From assembly GCF_958450345.1 (NCBI RefSeq), contig NW_027052581.1, positions 62,001 to 126,000 on the forward strand: a DNA stretch of 64,000 nucleotides. The letters run 5' to 3'. The stretch is from Calliphora vicina. Its lineage: Eukaryota; Arthropoda; Insecta; Diptera; Calliphoridae. How positions within the stretch are numbered: position 1 is the stretch's first letter; every line of letters begins with the position of its first letter. The notes under the pieces were generated by a model. The model saw only the letters and a list, made by a program, of their open reading frames with translations, was not told where the DNA came from and searched no databases. Shown piece by piece: positions 54,401-64,000 of this stretch. Both the position numbers and the translations under genes were made by a program.

Positions 54401-56282
54401 CCCCAGTTTTTAACGACTTCATATAAATCGCAATTATAAAGGCCCCTAAAGAGCTAGGAAGCTAAATTTTTTTATATTTGGATGGCATGAGATTGTAGCT
54501 TTCTAACAAGGTATAACTTATGTAGCTAGCATAAATAGTACCCGATATATATGCGGGTATATCGGACATTTTTCAAAAAATGTCCCAAAATTACCCCAGT
54601 TTTTAACGACTTCATATAAATCGCAATTTTAAAAGGCCCTAAAGAGCTAGGAAGCTAAATTTTTTTATATTTGGATGACATGAGATTGTAGCTTTCTAAC
54701 AAGGTATAACTTATGTAGCTAGCATAAATAGTACCCGATAGATATGCGGGTATATCGGACATTTTTCAAAAAATGTCCCAAAATTACCCCAGTTTTTAAC
54801 TACTTCATATAAATCGCAATTATAAAGGCCCCTAAAGAGCTAGGAAGCTAAATTTTTTTATATTTGGATGGCATGAGATTGTAGCTTTCTAACAAGGTAT
54901 AACTTATGTAGCTAGCATAAATAGTACCCGATATATATGCGGGCATATCGGACATTTTTCGAAAAATGTCCCAAAATTACCCAAGTTTTTAACGACTTCA
55001 TATAAATCGCAATTCTAAAGGCCCCTAAAGAGCTAGGAAGCTAAATTTTTTTATATTTGGATGGCATGAGATTGTAGCTTTCTAACAAGGTATAACTTAT
55101 GTAGCTAGCATAAATAGTACCCGATATATATGCGGGCATATCGGACATTTTTCGAAAAATGTCCCAAAATTACCCCAGTTTTTAACGACTTCATATAAAT
55201 CGCAATTATAAAGGCCCCTAAAGAGCTAGGAAGCTAAATTTTTTTATATTTGGATGGCATGAGATTGTAGCTTTCTAACAAGGTATAACTTATGTAGCTA
55301 GCATAAATAGTACCCGATATATATGCGGGCATATCGGACATTTTTCGAAAAATGTCCCAAAATTACCCAAGTTTTTAACGACTTCATATAAATCGCAATT
55401 CTAAAGGCCCCTAAAGAGCTAGGAAGCTAAATTTTTTTTATATTTGGATGACATGAGATTGTAGCTTTCTAACAAGGTATAACTTATGTAGCTAGCATAA
55501 ATAGTACCCGATATATATGCGGGTATATCGGACATTTTTCAAAAAATGTCCCAAAATTACCCCAGTTTTTAACGACTTCATATAAATCGCAATTTTAAAA
55601 GGCCCTAAAGAGCTAGGAAGCTAAATTTTTTTATATTTGGATGACATGAGATTGTAGCTTTCTAACAAGGTATAACTTATGTAGCTAGCATAAATAGTAC
55701 CCGATATATATGCGGGTATATCGGACATTTTTCAAAAAATGTTTCAAAATTACCCCAGTTTTTAACGACTTCATATAAATCGCAATTTTAAAAGGCCCTA
55801 AAGAGCTAGGAAGCTAAATTTTTTTATATTTGGATGACATGAGATTGTAGCTTTCTAACAAGGTATAACTTATGTAGCTAGCATAAATAGTACCCGATAT
55901 ATATGCGGGTATATCGGACATTTTTCAAAAAATGTCCCAAAATTACCCCAGTTTTTAACGACTTCATATAAATCGCAATTTTAAAAGGCCCTAAAGAGCT
56001 AGGAAGCTAAATTTTTTTATATTTGGATGGCATGAGATTGTAGCTTTCTAACAAGGTATAACTTATGTAGCTAGCATAAATAGTACCCGATATATATGCG
56101 GGTATATCGGACATTTTTCAAAAAATGTCCCAAAATTACCCCAGTTTTTAACGACTTCATATAAATCGCAATTATAAAGGCCCCTAAAGAGCTAGGAAGC
56201 TACATTTTTTTATATTTGGATGGCATGAGATTGTAGCTTTCTAACAAGGTATAACTTATGTAGCTAGCATAAATAGTACCCG

Positions 56283-59200
56283 ATATATATGCGGGTATAT
56301 CGGACATTTTTCAAAAAATGTCCCAAAATTACCCCAGTTTTTAACGACTTCATATAAATCGCAATTTTAAAAGGCCCTAAAGAGCTAGGAAGCTAAAGTT
56401 TTTTATATTTGGATGACATGAGATTGTAGCTTTCTAACAAGGTATAACTTATGTAGCTAGAATAAATAGTACCCGATATATATGCGGGTATATCGGACAT
56501 TTTTCAAAAAATGTCCCAAAATTACCCCAGTTTTTAACGACTTCATATAAATCGCAATTTTAAAAGGCCCTAAAGAGCTAGGAAGCTAAATTTTTTTATA
56601 TTTGGATGGCATGAGATTGTAGCTTTCTAACAAGGTATAACTTATGTAGCTAGCATAAATAGTACCCGATATATATGCGGGTATATCGGACATTTTTCAA
56701 AAAATGTCCCAAAATTACCCCAGTTTTTAACGACTTCATATAAATCGCAATTATAAAGGCCCCTAAAGAGCTAGGAAGCTAAATTTTTTTATATTTGGAT
56801 GGCATGAGATTGTAGCTTTCTAACAAGGTATAACTTATGTAGCTAGCATAAATAGTACCCGATATATATGCGGGTATATCGGACATTTTTCAAAAAATGT
56901 CCCAAAATTACCCCAGTTTTTAACGACTTCATATAAATCGCAATTTTAAAAGGCCCTAAAGAGCTAGGAAGCTAAATTTTTTTATATTTGGATGACATGA
57001 GATTGTAGCTTTCTAACAAGGTATAACTTATGTAGCTAGCATAAATAGTACCCGATATATATGCGGGTATATCGGACATTTTTCAAAAAATGTTTCAAAA
57101 TTACCCCAGTTTTTAACGACTTCATATAAATCGCAATTATAAAGGCCCCTAAACAGCTAGGAAGCTAAATTTTTTTATATTTGGATGGCATGAGATTGTA
57201 GCTTTCTAACAAGGTATAACTTATGTAGCTAGCATAAATAGTACCCGATATATATGCGGGTATATCGGACATTTTTCAAAAAATGTCCCAAAATTACCCC
57301 AGTTTTTAACGACTTCATATAAATCGCAATTTTAAAAGGCCCTAAAGAGCTAGGAAGCTAAATTTTTTTATATTTGGATGACATGAGATTGTAGCTTTCT
57401 AACAAGGTATAACTTATGTAGCTAGCATAAATAGTACCCGATATATATGCGGGTATATCGGACATTTTTCAAAAAATGTCCCAAAATTACCCCAGTTTTT
57501 AACGACTTCATATAAATCGCAATTTTAAAAGGCCCTAAAGAGCTAGGAAGCTAAATTTTTTTATATTTGGATGGCATGAGATTGTAGCTTTCTAACAAGG
57601 TATAACTTATGTAGCTAGCATAAATAGTACCCGATATATATGCGGGTATATCGGACATTTTTCAAAAAATGTCCCAAAATTACCCCAGTTTTTAACTACT
57701 TCATATAAATCGCAATTATAAAGGCCCCTAAAGAGCTAGGAAGCTAAATTTTTTTATATTTGGATGGCATGAGATTGTAGCTTTCTAACAAGGTATAACT
57801 TATGTAGCTAGCATAAATAGTACCCGATATATATGCGGGCATATCGGACATTTTTCGAAAAATGTCCCAAAATTACCCAAGTTTTTAACGACTTCATATA
57901 AATCGCAATTCTAAAGGCCCCTAAAGAGCTAGGAAGCTAAATTTTTTTATATTTGGATGGCATGAGATTGTAGCTTTCTAACAAGGTATAACTTATGTAG
58001 CTAGCATAAATAGTACCCGATATATATGCGGGTATATCGGACATTTTTCAAAAAATGTCCCAAAATTACCCCAGTTTTTAACGACTTCATATAAATCGCA
58101 ATTATAAAGGCCCCTAAAGAGCTAGGAAGCTACATTTTTTTATATTTGGATGGCATGAGATTGTAGCTTTCTAACAAGGTATAACTTATGTAGCTAGCAT
58201 AAATAGTACCCGATATATATGCGGGTATATCGGACATTTTTCAAAAATGTCCCAAAATTACCCCAGTTTTTAACGACTTCATATAAATCGCAATTTTAAA
58301 AGGCCCTAAAGAGCTAGGAAGCTAAATTTTTTTATATTTGGATGACATGAGATTGTAGCTTTCTAACAAGGTATAACTTATGTAGCTAGCATAAATAGTA
58401 CCCGATATATATGCGGGTATATCGGACATTTTTCAAAAAATGTCCCAAAATTACCCCAGTTTTTAACGACTTCATATAAATCGCAATTTTAAAAGGCCCT
58501 AAAGAGCTAGGAAGCTAAATTTTTTTATATTTGGATGGCATGAGATTGTAGCTTTCTAACAAGGTATAACTTATGTAGCTAGCATAAATAGTACCCGATA
58601 TATATGCGGGTATAATCGGACATTTTTCAAAAAATGTCCCAAAATTACCCCAGTTTTTAACTACTTCATATAAATCGCAATTATAAAGGCCCCTAAAGAG
58701 CTAGGAAGCTAAATTTTTTTATATTTGGATGGCATGAGATTGTAGCTTTCTAACAAGGTATAACTTATGTAGCTAGCATAAATAGTACCCGATATATATG
58801 CGGGCATATCGGACATTTTTCGAAAAATGTCCCAAAATTACCCAAGTTTTTAACGACTTCATATAAATCGCAATTCTAAAGGCCCCTAAAGAGCTAGGAA
58901 GCTAAATTTTTTTATATTTGGATGGCATGAGATTGTAGCTTTCTAACAAGGTATAACTTATGTAGCTAGCATAAATAGTACCCGATATATATGCGGGCAT
59001 ATCGGACATTTTTCGAAAAATGTCCCAAAATTACCCCAGTTTTTAACGACTTCATATAAATCGCAATTATAAAGGCCCCTAAAGAGCTAGGAAGCTAAAT
59101 TTTTTTATATTTGGATGGCATGAGATTGTAGCTTTCTAACAAGGTATAACTTATGTAGCTAGCATAAATAGTACCCGATATATATGCGGGCATATCGGAC

Positions 59201-62200
59201 ATTTTTCGAAAAATGTCCCAAAATTACCCAAGTTTTTAACGACTTCATATAAATCGCAATTCTAAAGGCCCCTAAAGAGCTAGGAAGCTAAATTTTTTTT
59301 ATATTTGGATGACATGAGATTGTAGCTTTCTAACAAGGTATAACTTATGTAGCTAGCATAAATAGTACCCGATATATATGCGGGTATATCGGACATTTTT
59401 CAAAAATGTCCCAAAATTACCCCAGTTTTTAACGACTTCATATAAATCGCAATTTTAAAAGGCCCTAAAGAGCTAGGAAGCTAAATTTTTTTATATTTGT
59501 GAGATTGTAGCTTTCTAACAAGGTATAACTTATGTAGCTAGAATAAATAGTACCCGATATATATGCGGGTATATCGGACATTTTTCAAAAAATGTCCCAA
59601 AATTACCCCAGTTTTTAACGACTTCATATAAATCGCAATTTTAAAAGGCCCTAAAGAGCTAGGAAGCTAAATTTTTTTATATTTGGATGGCATGAGATTG
59701 TAGCTTTCTAACAAGGTATAACTTATGTAGCTAGCATAAATAGTACCCGATATATATGCGGGCATATCGGACATTTTTCGAAAAATGTCCCAAAATTACC
59801 CCAGTTTTTAACGACTTCATATAAATCGCAATTATAAAGGCCCCTAAAGAGCTAGGAAGCTAAATTTTTTTATATTTGGATGGCATGAGATTGTAGCTTT
59901 CTAACAAGGTATAACTTATGTAGCTAGCATAAATAGTACCCGATATATATGCGGGCATATCGGACATTTTTCGAAAAATGTCCCAAAATTACCCAAGTTT
60001 TTAACGACTTCATATAAATCGCAATTCTAAAGGCTCCTAAAGAGCTAGGAAGCTAAATTTTTTTTATATTTGGATGACATGAGATTGTAGCTTTCTAACA
60101 AGGTATAACTTATGTAGCTAGCATAAATAGTACCCGATATATATGCGGGCATATCGGACATTTTTCGAAAAATGTCCCAAAATTACCCAAGTTTTTAACG
60201 ACTTCATATAAATCGCAATTCTAAAGGCTCCTAAAGAGCTAGGAAGCTAAATTTTTTTTATATTTGGATGACATGAGATTGTAGCTTTCTAACAAGGTAT
60301 AACTTATGTAGCTAGCATAAATAGTACCCGATATATATGCGGGTATATCGGACATTTTTCAAAAAATGTCCCAAAATTACCCCAGTTTTTAACGACTTCA
60401 TATAAATCGCAATTTTAAAAGGCCCTAAAGAGCTAGGAAGCTAAATTTTTTTATATTTGGATGACATGAGATTGTAGCTTTCTAACAAGGTATAACTTAT
60501 GTAGCTAGCATAAATAGTACCCGATATATATGCGGGTATATCGGACATTTTTCAAAAAATGTCTCAAAATTACCCCAGTTTTTAACGACTTCATATAAAT
60601 CGCAATTTTAAAAGGCCCTAAAGAGCTAGGAAGCTAAATTTTTTTATATTTGGATGACATGAGATTGTAGCTTTCTAACAAGGTATAACTTATGTAGCTA
60701 GCATAAATAGTACCCGATATATATGCGGGTATATCGGACATTTTTCAAAAAATGTCCCAAAATTACCCCAGTTTTTAACGACTTCATATAAATCGCAATT
60801 TTAAAAGGCCCCTAAAGAGCTAGGAAGCTAAATTTTTTTATATTTGGATGGCATGAGATTGTAGCTTTCTAACAAGGTATAACTTATGTAGCTAGCATAA
60901 ATAGTACCCGATATATATGCGGGTATATCGGACATTTTTCAAAAAATGTCCCAAAATTACCCCAGTTTTTAACGACTTCATATAAATCGCAATTTTAAAA
61001 GGCCCTAAAGAGCTAGGAAGCTAAATTTTTTTATATTTGGATGGCATGAGATTGTAGCTTTCTAACAAGGTATAACTTATGTAGCTAGCATAAATAGTAC
61101 CCGATATATATGCGGGTATATCGGACATTTTTCAAAAAATGTCCCAAAATTACCCCAGTTTTTAACGACTTCATATAAATCGCAATTATAAAGGCCCCTA
61201 AAGAGCTAGGAAGCTAAATTTTTTTATATTTGGATGGCATGAGATTGTAGCTTTCTAACAAGGTATAACTTATGTAGCTAGCATAAATAGTACCCGATAT
61301 ATATGCGGGCATATCGGACATTTTTCGAAAAATGTCCCAAAATTACCCAAGTTTTTAACGACTTCATATAAATCGCAATTCTAAAGGCCCCTAAAGAGCT
61401 AGGAAGCTAAATTTTTTTATATTTGGATGACATGAGATTGTAGCTTTCTAACAAGGTATAACTTATGTAGCTAGCATAAATAGTACCCGATATATATGCG
61501 GGTATATCGGACATTTTTCAAAAAATGTCCCAAAATTACCCCAGTTTTTAACGACTTCATATAAATCGCAATTATAAAGGCCCCTAAAGAGCTAGGAAGC
61601 TACATTTTTTTATATTTGGATGGCATGAGATTGTAGCTTTCTAACAAGGTATAACTTATGTAGCTAGCATAAATAGTACCCGATATATATGCGGGTATAT
61701 CGGACATTTTTCAAAAAATGTCCCAAAATTACCCCAGTTTTTAACGACTTCATATAAATCGCAATTTTAAAAGGCCCTAAAGAGCTAGGAAGCTAAATTT
61801 TTTTATATTTGGATGACATGAGATTGTAGCTTTCTAACAAGGTATAACTTATGTAGCTAGCATAAATAGTACCCGATATATATGCGGGTATATCGGACAT
61901 TTTTCAAAAAATGTCCCAAAATTACCCCAGTTTTTAACGACTTCATATAAATCGCAATTTTAAAAGGCCCTAAAGAGCTAGGAAGCTAAATTTTTTTATA
62001 TTTGGATGGCATGAGATTGTAGCTTTCTAACAAGGTATAACTTATGTAGCTAGCATAAATAGTACCCGATATATATGCGGGTATATCGGACATTTTTCAA
62101 AAAATGTCCCAAAATTACCCCAGTTTTTAACGACTTCATATAAATCGCAATTATAAAGGCCCCTAAAGAGCTAGGAAGCTACATTTTTTTATATTTGGAT

Positions 62201-64000
62201 GGCATGAGATTGTAGCTTTCTAACAAGGTATAACTTATGTAGCTAGCATAAATAGTACCCGATATATATGCGGGCATATCGGACATTTTTCGAAAAATGT
62301 CCCAAAATTACCCAAGTTTTTAACGACTTCATATAAATCGCAATTCTAAAGGCCCCTAAAGAGCTAGGAAGCTAAATTTTTTTATATTTGGATGGCATGA
62401 GATTGTAGCTTTCTAACAAGGTATAACTTATGTAGCTAGCATAAATAGTACCCGATATATATGCGGGTATATCGGACATTTTTCAAAAAATGTCCCAAAA
62501 TTACCCCAGTTTTTAACGACTTCATATAAATCGCAATTATAAAGGCCCCTAAAGAGCTAGGAAGCTACATTTTTTTATATTTGGATGGCATGAGATTGTA
62601 GCTTTCTAACAAGGTATAACTTATGTAGCTAGCATAAATAGTACCCGATATATATGCGGGTATATCGGACATTTTTCAAAAAATGTCCCAAAATTACCCC
62701 AGTTTTTAACGACTTCATATAAATCGCAATTATAAAGGCCCCTAAAGAGCTAGGAAGCTAAATTTTTTTATATTTGGATGGCATGAGATTGTAGCTTTCT
62801 AACAAGGTATAACTTATGTAGCTAGTATAAATAGTACCCGATATATATGCGGGCATATCGGACATTTTTCGAAAAATGTCCCAAAATTACCCAAGTTTTT
62901 AACGACTTCATATAAATCGCAATTCTAAAGGCCCCTAAAGAGCTAGGAAGCTAAATTTTTTTATATTTGGATGACATGAGATTGTAGCTTTCTAACAAGG
63001 TATAACTTATGTAGCTAGCATAAATAGTACCCGATATATATGCGGGTATATCGGACATTTTTCAAAAAATGTCCCAAAATTACCCCAGTTTTTAATGACT
63101 TCATATAAATCGCAATTATAAAGGCCCCTAAAGAGCTAGGAAGCTACATTTTTCTATATTTGGATGGCATGAGATTGTAGCTTTCTAACAAGGTATAACT
63201 TATGTAGCTAGCATAAATAGTACCCGATATATATGCGGGTATATCGGACATTTTTCAAAAAATGTCCCAAAATTACCCCAGTTTTTAACGACTTCATATA
63301 AATCGCAATTTTAAAAGGCCCTAAAGAGCTAGGAAGCTAAATTTTTTTATATTTGGATGACATGAGATTGTAGCTTTCTAACAAGGTATAACTTATGTAG
63401 CTAGCATAAATAGTACCCGATATATATGCGGGTATATCGGACATTTTTCAAAAAATGTCCCAAAATTACCCCAGTTTTTAACGACTTCATATAAATCGCA
63501 ATTTTAAAAGGCCCTAAAGAGCTAGGAAGCTAAATTTTTTTATATTTGGATGGCATGAGATTGTAGCTTTCTAACAAGGTATAACTTATGTAGCTAGCAT
63601 AAATAGTACCCGATATATATGCGGGTATATCGGACATTTTTCAAAAAATGTCCCAAAATTACCCCAGTTTTTAACGACTTCATATAAATCGCAATTATAA
63701 AGGCCCCTAAAGAGCTAGGAAGCTACATTTTTTTATATTTGGATGGCATGAGATTGTAGCTTTCTAACAAGGTATAACTTATGTAGCTAGCATAAATAGT
63801 ACCCGATATATATGCGGGCATATCGGACATTTTTCGAAAAATGTCCCAAAATTACCCCAGTTTTTAACGACTTCATATAAATCGCAATTATAAAGGCCCC
63901 TAAAGAGCTAGGAAGCTAAATTTTTTTATATTTGGATGGCATGAGATTGTAGCTTTCTAACAAGGTATAACTTATGTAGCTAGCATAAATAGTACCCGAT
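56283..64000 (+). repeat. Satellite array, distal segment
   Basis: About 40 monomers of mixed classes with no insertion. Markers seen further left reappear in new order: gTttc at 57092, aaCagctagg at 57153, taacTactt at 57698 and 58661, and ttcaaaaatg with one A fewer at about 58245 and 59403. A seven-base deletion (atatttg joined to tgagattg) lies at about 59499, and a one-base insertion, gggtataAtcgg, near 58614. Two adjacent monomers share aggcTcc (60034 and 60229), marking a single-monomer duplication. The array runs off the end of the window. Confidence 0.9.

Larger units (their letters stand above)
47375..56282 (+). repeat. Expanded second copy of the DINE-bearing segment
   Basis: This follows copy 1 at offset 6955 to about 48.2 kb, then 8306 (transposon left end 41554/49860), then 8330 after the microsatellite (transposon right end 42562/50892), then 8908 (truncation scar 44213/53121 and gTttc 46834/55742). 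The steps are 1351 bp (seven monomers), 24 bp (six tetranucleotides) and 578 bp (three monomers). Apart from these, very few substitutions are visible, for example gatagatat at 54741. Confidence 0.85.
1..64000 (+). repeat. 193-bp satellite DNA array spanning the window
   Basis: The same unit recurs head to tail throughout: 'tatcggacat' falls at 1, 194 and 387, a 193-bp period, and it continues to the last base apart from the two transposon copies. About 62 kb of satellite gives roughly 320 monomers. Monomers differ at a few diagnostic sites: gggTata or gggCata; tcAaaaaatg or tcGaaaaatg; acccCag, acccAag or acccAtg; caattTTaaaa, caattATaaa or caattCTaaa; gctaAattt or gctaCattt; ggatGgcatg or ggatGacatg. 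These define a few variant classes that are shuffled along the array. There is no sustained reading frame. The unit is close to a nucleosome repeat length, which is common for centromeric and heterochromatic satellites; that function is inferred and not shown by the sequence. Both array ends lie outside the window. Confidence 0.99.

Noticed and set aside
1..64000. CRISPR array
   Set aside because: Repeats are contiguous 193-bp monomers with no unique spacers between short repeats.
1..64000. Telomeric or rDNA spacer repeat
   Set aside because: There is no short telomere-type repeat, no retrotransposon poly-A tail and no rRNA-like sequence. The unit is a complex 193-bp satellite.

Overview
This window is almost entirely one tandem satellite DNA array. 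The repeat unit is 193 bp and about 32% G+C (62 G/C in the first monomer). It runs head to tail on one orientation from base 1 to base 64000, giving roughly 320 monomers. The array is interrupted twice, at 41554-42562 and 49860-50892, by two copies of a non-autonomous transposable element. I see no protein-coding gene, tRNA, rRNA or CRISPR array. The satellite frames are closed by stop codons, and 193 is not a multiple of three, so the frame rotates at each monomer.

The organism is most likely a fly (Diptera). The interrupting element has the architecture of the DINE-1/INE-1 (mini-me) group of non-autonomous Helentrons: a tataccc...gggtata inverted pair at the 5' end, the conserved 'tttccgacc..ataaagtata' block, a (TGTC)n microsatellite after 'gccatgtcc', an internal minisatellite, a subterminal copy of 'gaagggtata', and a 3' hairpin about 18 bases from the end. 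The species cannot be fixed from the sequence. A long homogeneous AT-rich satellite with nested duplications points to heterochromatin, possibly pericentromeric or centromeric.

Layout: 1-4719 is ordinary array with a short two-monomer alternation near 2.03-2.92 kb and small rearrangements near 468 and 839. From 4720 to 17868 there is higher-order structure, including a clean tandem duplication of 17 monomers (6960-10241 and 10242-13523). 17830-18480 is a diverged patch next to a truncation. From 18330 to about 29.8 kb there are three successive tandem duplications with offsets 2323, 3016 and 1931 bp. 29.8-40.4 kb is more array, marked by a recurring one-base deletion. 40420-56282 is a tandem duplication carrying the two DINE copies. 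56283-64000 is more array with shuffled variants.

The main result is that the second DINE copy did not arise by transposition. It was copied with its satellite flanks in a 6955-bp tandem duplication whose breakpoint is visible at 47374/47375. The homologous offset then grew by 1351 bp (seven monomers), 24 bp (six microsatellite units) and 578 bp (three monomers), which sum to the observed final offset of 8908 bp. The window is therefore a readable record of satellite turnover by unequal exchange and by illegitimate joining. The satellite itself carries strong dyad symmetry, including a perfect 22-bp palindrome in one variant class. All offsets were counted by eye from the printed coordinates, and correct assembly of the array is assumed.
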